In this document: in pieces, positions 1 through 9,573 of the stretch
How the letters are laid out: each line of letters opens with the position of its first letter
Position numbering within the stretch: position 1 is the first letter of the stretch
Assembly (NCBI GenBank): GCA_015068905.1
Contig: SVJQ01000010.1
Coordinates: 1-57,022 of the forward strand
Length of the DNA stretch: 57,022 nt
Origin: Oscillospiraceae bacterium
GTDB taxonomy: Bacteria; Bacillota; Clostridia; UBA1381; UBA9506
Direction of reading: 5' to 3'
The notes under the pieces: model-generated
Seen by the model: the letters and a program-made list of their open reading frames with translations, nothing else
Databases searched by the model: none
Told to the model about the DNA's origin: nothing
Made by a program: the position numbers and the translations under genes

Positions 1-1
1 T

Positions 2-1111
2 ATCACCAAGACTCTGAGCTTGACCGGCGGTGCAGAATTCAAAGCTTATGATCAGATCGACGGTGCTCCCGAAGAGAGAGAAAGAGGTATTACCATTTCT
101 ACCGCTCACGTTGAGTACGAAACCGCTAACAGACACTACGCACACGTTGACTGCCCCGGACATGCTGACTACGTTAAGAACATGATCACCGGTGCTGCTC
201 AGATGGACGGTGCTATCTTAGTTGTATCTGCTGCTGACGGCCCGATGCCCCAGACCAGAGAACACATCCTGCTGGCTAGACAGGTAGGCGTTCCCTACAT
301 CGTTGTTTACATGAACAAAGCTGACCAGGTTGACGATCCCGAACTTCTCGAACTGGTTGAAATGGAAATCAGAGAACTCTTAAACGAGTACGAATTCCCC
401 GGTGACGACACTCCGATCATCGTTGGTTCTGCTCTGCAGGCTCTGGAATGCGCTGCTAACGACAACAGCGCTCCTGAATATGAATCCATCATGAAGCTGA
501 TGGAAGCAGTTGACTCTTACATTCCTGCTCCGGAAAGAAAGACTGACCTGCCCTTCCTGATGCCCGTCGAAGACGTATTCTCCATCACCGGTCGTGGTAC
601 TGTTGCTACCGGTCGTGTTGAAAGAGGTACTCTCTGCGTGAACGATGAAGTTGAACTCGTAGGTCTGGTTGACGAAGTTAGAAAGATCGTTGTAACCGGC
701 GTTGAAATGTTCAGAAAGCTTCTGGATCGCGCTGAAGCTGGTGACAACATCGGTGCTCTGCTCCGTGGTGTTCAGAAGAACGAAATCGAACGTGGTCAGG
801 TTCTGGCTAAGCCCGGTTCCATCCAGTGCCACAAACACTTCAAAGGCGAAGTATACGTTCTGTCCAAGGAAGAAGGCGGCCGTCATACTCCGTTCTTCAA
901 CAACTACAGACCCCAGTTCTATTTCAGAACAACTGACGTTACCGGCGTAATCAAACTGCCCGAAGGCGTTGAAATGTGCATGCCTGGTGATAACGTTTCC
1001 ATGGAAGTTGAACTGATCACTCCGATCGCTATCGAAGAAGGTCTGCGTTTCGCTATCCGTGAAGGCGGTAGAACCGTAGGTTCCGGCGTTGTTTCTGCTA
1101 TCATTGACTAA
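2..1111 (+). CDS. tuf: Elongation factor Tu, 3' part (5' end outside window)
   Basis: GTPase that delivers aminoacyl-tRNA to the ribosomal A site in the cytoplasm. The reading frame is open from base 2, so only about the first 30-35 residues, with the P-loop, are missing. Visible are the switch I region (ERGITI), G3 ([11 protein letters not shown]), G4 (NKAD) and G5 (GSAL), followed by beta-barrel domains 2 ([14 protein letters not shown]) and 3 (ending in [10 protein letters not shown]). G4 reads NKAD where most bacterial EF-Tu have NKCD, which still fits NKxD. Codon choice is strongly biased, as expected for a very highly expressed gene. A strong terminator follows within 20 bases. An internal TTG at 20 is not the true start. 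Confidence 0.98.
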   Translation: MTKTLSLTGGAEFKAYDQIDGAPEERERGITISTAHVEYETANRHYAHVDCPGHADYVKNMITGAAQMDGAILVVSAADGPMPQTREHILLARQVGVPYIVVYMNKADQVDDPELLELVEMEIRELLNEYEFPGDDTPIIVGSALQALECAANDNSAPEYESIMKLMEAVDSYIPAPERKTDLPFLMPVEDVFSITGRGTVATGRVERGTLCVNDEVELVGLVDEVRKIVVTGVEMFRKLLDRAEAGDNIGALLRGVQKNEIERGQVLAKPGSIQCHKHFKGEVYVLSKEEGGRHTPFFNNYRPQFYFRTTDVTGVIKLPEGVEMCMPGDNVSMEVELITPIAIEEGLRFAIREGGRTVGSGVVSAIID

Positions 1112-1126
1112 TTAACGCTATCTTTC

Positions 1127-1166
1127 AAGAAGCCGAAAGTCTTATGACTTTCGGCTTCTTTTTTTA
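1127..1166 (+). terminator. Rho-independent terminator of tuf
   Basis: Perfect 14-bp inverted repeat (1127-1140 with 1147-1160), 6-base loop, then a run of T. It sits directly after the tuf stop. The minus-strand yqfD ends at 1164, inside the T-run, and the A-rich left flank is short, so use by yqfD is possible but weaker. Confidence 0.93.
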
Positions 1167-2351
1167 TTCTATATGTACTTTTTCAGCTATGTTTTCAATA
1201 TATTCTGCTACCACCGTCACCTCAATTGTATCTTCATCAATGACAGTAAAATTCATTTTGCTGTCCTTTTTCCTTCCCTGTGGTGCTGCCTCTTCATCAA
1301 ACATGGCTTCTATCTCAAGAGCACCGCTTTGCGCCATGCTCTCCGGCGTCATTTTCTCATAGGTGGTAACGGTTTCCGTATACACCCGTTCCGTAACGCC
1401 AAAACCTAAATACCACCCGAAAATATGCACCTCTCGTTCTTTTACCGCCTCTGTGTATTCGTCAAACCTTGGCTTATCGTCAAAAAACAAATTAACGTCC
1501 CACCCAAAAAGATGCAAGGTATATTTCTTTTCCTTTTTACCGGTTTCGTTAACCTTTCGGCTCCACAAAGAAAATGCCTTCGTCTTTTCGTACCATACAC
1601 GGGCATAGATTTCTGCTTCGGAATGTACCTTTCGTGGTTCTACACCCTTTTCACTCAGGATGAGACCGCTGACCAGTATATCCCCCGCGCGCACTGTATC
1701 CCCCAGTGCCACCAAGGGCGTACCGTTTTTGACAATCATAGAATCAATGACACCGTCTTTTGCCGCCTTGATATTACAAAAGGCGTCTTTATCAAAAATA
1801 TCCGGCGGCAGTGTTCGCTCTTTGACCTGTACAATTACCTTTGAGCCCCTCTTATCCGCCCATAGCCAGGAAAGCTCAGGCATTTTCACAAGCATTTGGT
1901 TCTGCAAATGTTTTTCATCCACAAACGGGCGAAATGCCCCTATGTTCAAGCCACACTCTGACAACACCTCGCGCACATAGGTGGCCGAAACGGTTTCACA
2001 GCCTGTGACTTCTATCTTCCATATAAATTGATTCATCACAATCAAAAGCAGAAAAAATACAGCTAAGCCAATGAGAAACCACATACGTTTTTTCAAGCGT
2101 TTGATGACCGTAGGTAAGCCGCACTTTTTTATAATTTTGACCTGAACACCGGTTTTTTTTACCACCTGCGGTAGCAGACGAAACCCACGGTTGCTGATAG
2201 AGCATTTAAACACAGTTTGTGAACACGAGAACAAATCCCAGATTAAAATGTGCCGCGCCGCGCAAACATTAAAAAAACGCTCCGGATATTTGCCTGTTAC
2301 TGTAATGACCAAGTAACCGCGAAGATATTGAAACAGTCTGGTTAACAGCAT
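1164..2351 (-). CDS. yqfD: Sporulation protein YqfD
   Basis: 395 residues, the usual YqfD length. The N-terminal third is soluble and basic. A single membrane segment lies near residues 91-110 (WFLIGLAVFFLLLIVMNQF), followed by an extracytoplasmic part beginning IEVTGCETVSATYVREVL, the POTRA-like beginning typical of YqfD. In Bacillus, YqfD is made in the mother cell under SigE and is needed for normal spore formation; its exact biochemical role is not settled. ATG start behind AAAGGAGAG. It lies 12 bases downstream of yqfC, the standard pairing, so the two are co-transcribed. Confidence 0.9.
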   Translation of the reverse strand: MLLTRLFQYLRGYLVITVTGKYPERFFNVCAARHILIWDLFSCSQTVFKCSISNRGFRLLPQVVKKTGVQVKIIKKCGLPTVIKRLKKRMWFLIGLAVFFLLLIVMNQFIWKIEVTGCETVSATYVREVLSECGLNIGAFRPFVDEKHLQNQMLVKMPELSWLWADKRGSKVIVQVKERTLPPDIFDKDAFCNIKAAKDGVIDSMIVKNGTPLVALGDTVRAGDILVSGLILSEKGVEPRKVHSEAEIYARVWYEKTKAFSLWSRKVNETGKKEKKYTLHLFGWDVNLFFDDKPRFDEYTEAVKEREVHIFGWYLGFGVTERVYTETVTTYEKMTPESMAQSGALEIEAMFDEEAAPQGRKKDSKMNFTVIDEDTIEVTVVAEYIENIAEKVHIE

Positions 2352-2363
2352 TATGACTCTCCT

Positions 2364-2648
2364 TTATGATACAGCAAACGCCACGCCGCAAATGATGCCC
2401 CGAACTAAAATTTCTTCATCTGTTATGGCTACAATCTGCAGTTCTCTGCCGGAAATGATAATCCGGTAGTGCTTGCTTCTGAGACGAATTTCCTCCGGCT
2501 CATAGCCCTCAATACTTTTATAATTTTCCACCGTCATCTCACGGTTATCGTTAATGGTAATACGAGGCACATCTGCCACCATATCAAGAGAAACATCCAA
2601 AATGCCGGAAAGCTTTCCGGCAATATTTTTTTCCTTTTTTTTTCGCAT
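2364..2648 (-). CDS. yqfC: Sporulation protein YqfC (YabP/YqfC family)
   Basis: 94-residue beta-rich soluble protein of the YabP/YqfC family. The family signature is visible in the MVADVPRITI segment near residues 23-32 and in SKHYRIIISGRELQIVAI in the middle. YqfC and YqfD normally form a two-gene SigE operon expressed in the mother cell during engulfment; here they keep that order. ATG start preceded by GAGGTGAT at good spacing. No convincing SigE promoter could be picked by eye in the 78 bases separating it from the divergent ylbJ. Confidence 0.88.
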   Translation of the reverse strand: MRKKKEKNIAGKLSGILDVSLDMVADVPRITINDNREMTVENYKSIEGYEPEEIRLRSKHYRIIISGRELQIVAITDEEILVRGIICGVAFAVS

Positions 2649-2726
2649 TCTGTTATCACCTCGTATGTTATTTTTATGCGATTTGCTTCATAATCATTAC
2701 TATAAATCCGTTTAAGGAATGATACT

Positions 2727-3821
2727 GTGAATGTTAATTTACTAATTCTTCGCCTGAAAAAGCTCATTACATACGGTACTGCTTTGCTACTCCTTTTGCT
2801 GATTTTACTGCAATCAGAGCGCGCCATCATTGCCGTGCAAAACACGTTAGTGCTTTGTTATAAAACTGTGATTCCCTCCTTGTTTCCTTTCTTCGTTTTG
2901 TCCGGCATATTAACTGCCGGCAGCTTCATCAAAACCGTGGCAAAATGGCTATCGCCTATTATGAAGCCTATCTTCGGCATTAGCGGTGCCGGTGCCCTGC
3001 CCTTTGTCATTGGAATCGTCAGTGGCTATCCTATGGGGGCTAGCGTCTGTGCCGAGCTATACCGTTCAGGTGCTATCACCCGGAGGGAAGCTATGCGGCT
3101 GTTGCCCTTTTCAAACAATTCCGGACCCTTGTTTATCATCGGTGCTGTTGGTACGGCTATGCTCGGCGACCCACACGTCGGCGTGGTTTTGTATGGCGTT
3201 CACATTGCCTGCGCTATTTTGGTTGGCATTTGTTTTCGGTTTTACCATGGGGCAGAACGCCACTATGAAAGGATGCCCACTAAAAAAATTACTTCTGCCG
3301 TCTCTTTTTCGCAGATTATGGCAAACAGCGTGAGTACTATGCTCTTAGTCTGCGGTTTTATTATCTTTTTCGCCGTCATAACAGCTTGTATCATGCCGAT
3401 GATAAACTCACTCTTTCCAAAATCCTTTTCTCTGTTGGTAAACAGTATTTTAGAGGTGACAAACGGTGCCTTTACCATTGTCCACGCGCCGCTTTCTCCC
3501 AGACTGATGCTCAGCTTTTTATCAGCAGCTATCGGCTTCGGTGGTATTTGTGTGATGATGCAGGTATCTGGCATCATCACCCCTGTCGGTCTTTCCGTCA
3601 AGACCTATGCTGTGGGCAAAGCTCTTCACGGGTTGTTATCAGGCATTATGTGCTACTTGGTTTATCCTTTTGCCTCTATAGATGTGGCCCCTGCCTTTGC
3701 CGTCATCCCTCCGATTTCGCCGGCGGCGGATTTAACAAGCCTTGTCATTTTACTTTCCGTCGCTGTTTGCTTGTGTCTGATCATTCCCCATAAAAAGCAG
3801 GGTAAAACTGCAAAAAATTAG
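2727..3821 (+). CDS. ylbJ: Sporulation integral membrane protein YlbJ
   Basis: 364 residues, almost entirely membrane segments, with two nucleoside-recognition (Gate) modules. Each carries the family's glycine/proline pattern: first LFPFFVLSGILTAG and GIVSGYPMGASVCAEL near residues 50-115, with NNSGPLFIIGAVG after it, and a weaker second half after residue 200. YlbJ is a SigE-dependent membrane protein required for heat-resistant spores. GTG start at 2727 with AAGGA eight bases upstream. It is divergent from yqfC, so the sporulation genes form a back-to-back pair. The glycogen operon begins 73 bases after its stop without an obvious terminator, so read-through into glgB is possible. Confidence 0.88.
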   Translation: MNVNLLILRLKKLITYGTALLLLLLILLQSERAIIAVQNTLVLCYKTVIPSLFPFFVLSGILTAGSFIKTVAKWLSPIMKPIFGISGAGALPFVIGIVSGYPMGASVCAELYRSGAITRREAMRLLPFSNNSGPLFIIGAVGTAMLGDPHVGVVLYGVHIACAILVGICFRFYHGAERHYERMPTKKITSAVSFSQIMANSVSTMLLVCGFIIFFAVITACIMPMINSLFPKSFSLLVNSILEVTNGAFTIVHAPLSPRLMLSFLSAAIGFGGICVMMQVSGIITPVGLSVKTYAVGKALHGLLSGIMCYLVYPFASIDVAPAFAVIPPISPAADLTSLVILLSVAVCLCLIIPHKKQGKTAKN

Positions 3822-3894
3822 CATAAATTTTCTTCCTTTTGCATACATATATATTTGTACGCGTTTTTTGATACTAATAAAGGACGAGGATAAC

Positions 3895-5811
3895 ATGACA
3901 GAAAAACCACTTTACAGAACACCAAACAACAAAGATTTTGACCGATTTCACAAGGGCGAGTGTGATTATGCATATCAGTTCATGGGTGCACACCGTATAA
4001 ACGATTCTATGTATGTTTTCAGAGTTTGGGCACCCAATGCTAAAACAGTATCCGTCGTAGGCGATTTTAATCACTGGGACAGGAGCTGTCACCCCATGGT
4101 ACGGATAACACAGGGTGGCATCTGGGAACTGACGGTTCAGGGCTTGTCCGTTTTTGATTTATATAAATATTCTGTTGAAACGCCTCGGGGCGACATTCGC
4201 TTAAAGGCGGACCCCTACGGCTTTCATTTTGAAACCCGCCCGGGCACCGCAACAAAGCTGTATGAGCCGGAAGAATTTCAATGGACAGACAGCGCATTCA
4301 GGCGCAGGCAGGCAAAGAAAAACCCTCTGGAATCACCTATGAACATCTATGAACTGCACCCCGGTTCGTGGCGCAGGTTTGCGGATGGTGAGACCTTCAG
4401 CTACCAAAAGCTTGCACAGGAGCTTGTCCCCTACATCTCTGAAATGGGTTATACACACATTGAACTTTTGCCCATTAGCGAATATCCCTTTGACGGGTCC
4501 TGGGGCTATCAGGTGACCGGTTACTATGCTCCCACCTCCCGCTATGGCACACCGGATGATTTTATGTACTTTGTAAACCACTGTCACGCCTTTGGCATTG
4601 GTGTGATTTTGGACTGGGTGGCGGCTCACTTTCCAAAAGATTCTATGGGACTTTATGAATTTGACGGCACCTGCTGCTATGAATATGCAGATCCCTTAAA
4701 AAATGAGCATCCCGATTGGGGAACACGGATTTTTGATTATGAACGTGGCGAGGTGCAGTCCTTTTTAATTTCCAATGTGATGTTCTTTCTAGACCTGTAT
4801 CATATTGACGGCATCAGGGTAGATGCCGTTGCCTCTATGCTCTACTTAGACTATGGAAAAAAGGAGGGTGCCTGGCGCCCTAACGCCTATGGTGGAAAAG
4901 AGAACTTAGGTGCCGTGGCGTTTTTGCAAAAGCTGAACCAAGCGGCTTTTTTAAAGCACCCTTCTGTTTTAATGATTGCAGAGGAATCCACCGCCTGGCC
5001 TATGGTCACAAAGCCCACAGAGCTTGGTGGGCTGGGATTTTTGTTTAAATGGAATATGGGCTGGATGAACGATGCTCTCTCCTATATGTCAAAGGACCCC
5101 TTTTTTCGCAAGAGTGTTCATAACCAGCTTACTTTTTCCATGACCTATGCCTTTTCAGAAAATTATATTTTGCCCCTTTCCCACGATGAGGTTGTGCACG
5201 GTAAATGCTCACTGATTAACAAAATGCCCGGTGCCTATGAGCAGAAGTTTGCAAACCTTCGTGCATTTTTAGCCTATCAGATAGCACACCCCGGTAAGAA
5301 GCTTTTGTTTATGGGCGGTGAGTTTGCCCAGTTTATTGAGTGGAATTACCAAAAGGAACTGGATTGGCTGTTGCTGGGCTATGACTATCATCAAAAATTT
5401 CATCAATATATGAAGGATTTGAACCATCTGTATCTGAAAAAAACGCAGCTGTGGGAGATTGACGACAGCTGGGACGGCTTTTTGTGGATAGTTCCTGACG
5501 ATTACCTCCAGAACATTCTTGTGTTTATCCGTCGGGATAAAAAGGGGCGTGAGCTTTTGTGTGTGTTTAATTTTTCGCCTATCCTGCGTGAGGATTACCG
5601 TATAGGTCTACCCCACCACAGCCGGATTCGCCCTGTTTTTACAAGCGATGATATAGACTATGGTGGTGATGGAACCAAACTCCGCGGCAAGACGACAAAA
5701 CCCATTTCTTCACACGGTTTTTCCCACAGTCTGACAATAACGGTTCCGCCCATGTCTGCCGTTTTTTATGAAATCAAGCATTTACAGCAAAAAGGAGATG
5801 AACCAACATGA
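3895..5811 (+). CDS. glgB: 1,4-alpha-glucan branching enzyme
   Basis: Creates alpha-1,6 branches in glycogen by cutting an alpha-1,4 chain and re-attaching it. An N-terminal CBM48-type domain (about 25-110, with FRVWAPNA and GDFNHWD) precedes a GH13 barrel. Catalytic residues visible: nucleophile D310 in [10 protein letters not shown], acid/base E363 in IAEEST, and D431 in [12 protein letters not shown]. The C-terminal beta domain ends near 638. I start at the ATG at 3895, behind AAAGGACGAGGA, rather than the in-frame TTG at 3868, which has no ribosome site. The length of 638 fits the shorter Firmicutes GlgB type without the extra N1 domain. First gene of the glg operon; its TGA overlaps the glgC ATG. 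Confidence 0.96.
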   Translation: MTEKPLYRTPNNKDFDRFHKGECDYAYQFMGAHRINDSMYVFRVWAPNAKTVSVVGDFNHWDRSCHPMVRITQGGIWELTVQGLSVFDLYKYSVETPRGDIRLKADPYGFHFETRPGTATKLYEPEEFQWTDSAFRRRQAKKNPLESPMNIYELHPGSWRRFADGETFSYQKLAQELVPYISEMGYTHIELLPISEYPFDGSWGYQVTGYYAPTSRYGTPDDFMYFVNHCHAFGIGVILDWVAAHFPKDSMGLYEFDGTCCYEYADPLKNEHPDWGTRIFDYERGEVQSFLISNVMFFLDLYHIDGIRVDAVASMLYLDYGKKEGAWRPNAYGGKENLGAVAFLQKLNQAAFLKHPSVLMIAEESTAWPMVTKPTELGGLGFLFKWNMGWMNDALSYMSKDPFFRKSVHNQLTFSMTYAFSENYILPLSHDEVVHGKCSLINKMPGAYEQKFANLRAFLAYQIAHPGKKLLFMGGEFAQFIEWNYQKELDWLLLGYDYHQKFHQYMKDLNHLYLKKTQLWEIDDSWDGFLWIVPDDYLQNILVFIRRDKKGRELLCVFNFSPILREDYRIGLPHHSRIRPVFTSDDIDYGGDGTKLRGKTTKPISSHGFSHSLTITVPPMSAVFYEIKHLQQKGDEPT

Positions 5812-6968
5812 CAAACCGAAAAAAGTACATTGCCATGCTGCTTGCCGGCGGTCAGGGCAGTCGTTTAGGGAGCCTGACACGAAGCATTGCAAAGCCGGCA
5901 GTTCCCTTTGGCGGGAAGTACAGAATCATTGATTTTACCCTGTCAAATTGCGTCAACTCCGGCATTGATACGGTCGGGGTTTTAACCCAATATAAGCCTC
6001 TTGAATTAAATGAATATATCGGTAATGGTCAGCCCTGGGGCTTAGACCGTAACCGTGGCGGCGTTCACATTTTGCAGCCGTTTACAAAAATTAACTCAAA
6101 GTCCTGGTATGAAGGCACAGCAAACGCCATTTTTCAAAATACGCGTTTTATTGAGCGGTATGAACCGGAAGGTGTTTTAGTGCTTTCCGGCGACCATATT
6201 TATAAAATGGATTATCGAAAGCTGCTCCGATTTCACGAAGAAAACAATGCCGACTGCACCATTGCTGTCATTGACGTGCCAAAGGAAGAGGCATCTCGCT
6301 TTGGCATTATGAACACAGGGGCTGACGGACGGATTTATAAATTTGAGGAAAAGCCAAAAGAACCCAAAAGCACAAAAGCCTCTATGGGGGTTTATGTCTT
6401 TCGGTGGGATGTTTTAAAGGAATTTTTGACAGCGGATGACCAGCTGGAAACATCAAGCCACGATTTTGGCAAAAACATCATTCCGGCTATGCTGAAAAAC
6501 CAAAAAAGGCTGTATTCATGGGAATTTTCAGGCTATTGGAAGGACGTTGGTACAACCGAAAGCCTGTGGGAGGCAAACATGGACCTGCTGCGCCCTGACT
6601 GCGCCTTAGACTTAGACGAGGATGACCTGCGTATTTATGCCCGAAGCTTTGACGCACCCCCTACCTTTGTAGCAAGTAGCGCCACTCTTGAAAACTGTAT
6701 GATTACAAAAGGGTGTGAGATTCACGGGCACATTGCTGACTCAGTTATCTCATCAGGGTGCACCATTTATGAAGGTGCAACTGTAGAAAATTCTGTACTG
6801 TTGCCCGGCGTAACCGTTAAAAGCGGTGCCTGCATCCGCTATGCCATTGTGGGGCAAGGAGCCGTGATTGAGAACGGCGCCGTTGTAGGGCTATCAGAAT
6901 CTGACGGGCTGCGCCCTGCAATCACCGTCATTGGCGACAAAAAGAAAATTGTGCAAAAACCGGCATAA
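5808..6968 (+). CDS. glgC: Glucose-1-phosphate adenylyltransferase, catalytic subunit
   Basis: Makes ADP-glucose from ATP and glucose-1-phosphate, the committed step of bacterial glycogen synthesis. 386 residues. The nucleotide-binding motif [14 protein letters not shown] is near the N-terminus, followed by the [14 protein letters not shown] element and the GDHIYKMDY metal/substrate site. The C-terminal third is a left-handed beta-helix of hexapeptide repeats. ATG overlaps the glgB stop (ATGA) and has AAAGGAG upstream. It is followed by the paralogous glgD; in Firmicutes the GlgC/GlgD pair forms a heteromeric enzyme. Confidence 0.96.
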   Translation: MTNRKKYIAMLLAGGQGSRLGSLTRSIAKPAVPFGGKYRIIDFTLSNCVNSGIDTVGVLTQYKPLELNEYIGNGQPWGLDRNRGGVHILQPFTKINSKSWYEGTANAIFQNTRFIERYEPEGVLVLSGDHIYKMDYRKLLRFHEENNADCTIAVIDVPKEEASRFGIMNTGADGRIYKFEEKPKEPKSTKASMGVYVFRWDVLKEFLTADDQLETSSHDFGKNIIPAMLKNQKRLYSWEFSGYWKDVGTTESLWEANMDLLRPDCALDLDEDDLRIYARSFDAPPTFVASSATLENCMITKGCEIHGHIADSVISSGCTIYEGATVENSVLLPGVTVKSGACIRYAIVGQGAVIENGAVVGLSESDGLRPAITVIGDKKKIVQKPA

Positions 6969-6983
6969 AAAGGAGGGATACCT

Positions 6984-8096
6984 ATGAATATGATGGGAGT
7001 TATTTTTTCAAACGTTTATGATGAACGCTTAGGTGAGGTCACCGCCCGAAGAACCGTGGCATCCCTCCCCTTTGGCGGCAGATATCGGCTCATTGACTTT
7101 GTGCTGTCTTCTATGGTGAACGCCGGTATAACCAACGTAGGCGTGATTACCAAGCAAAATTATCAGTCCCTGATGGACCATTTGGGGAGCGGTGCTGAGT
7201 GGGACCTAGACCGCAAGGTAGATGGCCTTTTTATTCTGCCTCCCTTTGGTCAGGGGCAAAAAAGTGTGTACCGTGGCAAACTGGAAGCCCTGTGGGGCGC
7301 CCGCAAATTTTTAGAGCGCTCCAATGAAGAATATGTTCTGCTAGCCGATACCAACATTATTTGCAGCATTGACTACCGCAAAATGTTAAAGCGTCACATT
7401 GAATCAGGGGCGCAAATCAGTATGATTACCACCCGTGAAGAAATATCTGGCCTGGGTGACAGCTGTGATGTTGTGGTGCGAAGTGACACCACGGGTCGCG
7501 TCAAGGATGTGCTAATGCACTACGGTATCCCCGGTATTGAAAACGCCGGCATGGGTATGTACATCTTAAAGCGAACATTTTTAATTGAACTGTTAAGAAA
7601 ATCCCATTCTTACAATCTGGTAGACTTTGAGCGTGATATTATTCAGGCAAAATGCGCCTATCTGAACATTGCAGAACTCCCCTTTGACGGAAAGATTTTG
7701 AGAATTGACAGCTTAGGCAAATATTTTTCAGCCAACATGGCACTGCTTGACCCCTCAGTTCGTGATGAGATTTTTACCCGCCACGGGCTTGTGTATACCA
7801 AAATCCGCGATGAAGTGCCCACCTTGTACGGAACGGGTTGCAAGCTCACAAACAGCCTGATTGCTGACGGATGTAAAATTTTTGGCACGGTGGAAAACTC
7901 TATTTTATTCCGAGGTGTAACGATAGAAAAGGGAGCACATGTCAAAAACTGTATTATTATGCAGGATACAAAAATTGGCGAAGACGTCCGGCTTGACTAT
8001 ACCATTTGTGATAAAGAGGTCACCATTACCACCGGTCGGGTTCTGACCGGAGCACCGGCTCACCAGATTGTGATAACCAAAGGAAAAGTGGTATAA
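6984..8096 (+). CDS. glgD: Glucose-1-phosphate adenylyltransferase regulatory subunit GlgD
   Basis: 370-residue paralogue of GlgC. It keeps the fold (SLPFGGRYRLIDFVLSSMVN, later YVLLADTNIICSIDYRKML and a hexapeptide beta-helix from about 290). It lacks the N-terminal GGxGxRL nucleotide loop, reading SNVYDERLGEVT in its place. That loss is typical of GlgD, a non-catalytic partner that raises the activity of GlgC. AGGAGGG lies just upstream and the gap to glgC is 15 bases, so the two are translated from one message. Confidence 0.94.
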   Translation: MNMMGVIFSNVYDERLGEVTARRTVASLPFGGRYRLIDFVLSSMVNAGITNVGVITKQNYQSLMDHLGSGAEWDLDRKVDGLFILPPFGQGQKSVYRGKLEALWGARKFLERSNEEYVLLADTNIICSIDYRKMLKRHIESGAQISMITTREEISGLGDSCDVVVRSDTTGRVKDVLMHYGIPGIENAGMGMYILKRTFLIELLRKSHSYNLVDFERDIIQAKCAYLNIAELPFDGKILRIDSLGKYFSANMALLDPSVRDEIFTRHGLVYTKIRDEVPTLYGTGCKLTNSLIADGCKIFGTVENSILFRGVTIEKGAHVKNCIIMQDTKIGEDVRLDYTICDKEVTITTGRVLTGAPAHQIVITKGKVV

Positions 8097-8115
8097 AAGA
8101 CAAAGGAGGAAAACT

Positions 8116-9537
8116 GTGAAGATTTTATTTGCCACCGCAGAAGCGGCACCCTATATAAAAATCGGCGGCTTGGGTGATGTTGCCGCCGCGCTCCCAAAAG
8201 CCCTCGCACAAGAAGGGGCTGAGGCAGCTGTCGTGTTGCCCCTTTACAAAAGCATCAAAGACCGCTATCATGGCGAGCTTGAATACATCACCTCATTCTC
8301 CGTTCCCCTTGCCTGGCGGCAGGTTTATTGCGGTATTTTTCGCAGTATGGTAGGAAGCGTAACCTATTATTTTATTGACAATGAATATTATTTTTTAAGA
8401 GATAGCGTGTACGGAAATTATGATGACGGTGAACGTTATGCCTATTTTTGCAAAGCGGTTTTAGAGATGCTGCAGCACATTGACTTTTTTCCCGATATCA
8501 TTCATGCAAACGACTGGCAATGCGCCTTAATTCCTTTATTTTTAAAGGCTTTTTATCAGAATATAGAAGCATATCGCCCCATTAAAACTATGTTTACCAT
8601 ACATAACATAGAGTATCAGGGGCAAACGCCTTACAGCTTTTCTGAGGATGTGCTGGGACTGCCGAAAGAGTTTATGCCTGACATTTCCTTTGGTGGCTGT
8701 CTGAACTTTATGTTTTCTGCCATTTGCTTGTCTGACAAGGTTACAACCGTATCAGAAACCTATGCCACGGAGCTGAAAATGCCTTACTACGGAAAAGAAA
8801 TGAGCCCTGTACTCTCAGGCATTTCCTATAAATTCTGTGGCATTACAAACGGTATTGACACAGAGCTTTTTGACCCGCAAAGGGATCCACACTTATTTCA
8901 CCGCTACAGCGTAAAAGCTATGGGCGGCAAAAAAATCAGCAAACGCCGTCTGCGTGAATATTTGGGTCTCCAGCAGGATGAGGATGCACCCATTTTGGCC
9001 ATGGTCAGCCGCCTGGTAGGTCACAAGGGTCTTGATTTGGTTGAGTATGTCCGCCACGAGCTGCTGTCCCGAAGGCTGCAGCTTGTGGTGCTTGGCACCG
9101 GCGATGAGCGGTTTGAAAACATGTTCCGTGAACTTTCTTACCAATACCCTGAAAGGGTCAGCGCAAACATCCGCTTTGATCAGGATTTATCCTCTAAAAT
9201 CTATGCCGGGTGCGACCTGTTTTTAATGCCGTCAAAAAGTGAGCCTTGCGGACTTTCGCAAATGATAGCCATGCGCTATGGTGCTATTCCCATTGTACGT
9301 GAGACCGGTGGGCTGGCTGACACCGTCTCACCAGTTAACCCTGAAGAGGGCACCGGTCAGGGCTTTACCTTTAAAAGCTACAACGCCCACGATATGCTTG
9401 ATGCCGTTGACCGTGCCCTTTGGTTTTACTATGAAAAAAAGCCGGAGCTTAAAAAGGTCATTCGCTCTAATATGGAGGCAGATTTCAGTTGGCAGTCTGC
9501 CGCCGGCCGGTATATGGCAATTTATAAAAGTATGTAA
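8116..9537 (+). CDS. glgA: Glycogen synthase (ADP-glucose, GT5)
   Basis: Transfers glucose from ADP-glucose to the non-reducing end of the growing alpha-1,4 chain. 473 residues with the two GT-B lobes. The N-terminal KIGGLGDVAAALPKAL motif binds ADP-glucose, IHANDWQ follows in the N lobe, and the C lobe carries MVSRLVGHKGLDL and MPSKSEPCGLSQM with the conserved glutamate. GTG start at 8116 behind AAAGGAGG. 19 bases after glgD. Confidence 0.96.
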   Translation: MKILFATAEAAPYIKIGGLGDVAAALPKALAQEGAEAAVVLPLYKSIKDRYHGELEYITSFSVPLAWRQVYCGIFRSMVGSVTYYFIDNEYYFLRDSVYGNYDDGERYAYFCKAVLEMLQHIDFFPDIIHANDWQCALIPLFLKAFYQNIEAYRPIKTMFTIHNIEYQGQTPYSFSEDVLGLPKEFMPDISFGGCLNFMFSAICLSDKVTTVSETYATELKMPYYGKEMSPVLSGISYKFCGITNGIDTELFDPQRDPHLFHRYSVKAMGGKKISKRRLREYLGLQQDEDAPILAMVSRLVGHKGLDLVEYVRHELLSRRLQLVVLGTGDERFENMFRELSYQYPERVSANIRFDQDLSSKIYAGCDLFLMPSKSEPCGLSQMIAMRYGAIPIVRETGGLADTVSPVNPEEGTGQGFTFKSYNAHDMLDAVDRALWFYYEKKPELKKVIRSNMEADFSWQSAAGRYMAIYKSM

Positions 9538-9573
9538 AATGTTGAGCCGCTTTTGCGGCGGAAAGGCTTTTGT

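Noticed and set aside
380-886. A 168-codon open frame on the minus strand opposite tuf
   Set aside because: It is a shadow of the biased tuf codons; no ribosome site and no recognisable protein.
3868-3894. TTG start for glgB nine codons upstream
   Set aside because: No ribosome site; the ATG at 3895 follows AAAGGACGAGGA directly and gives the family N-terminus.
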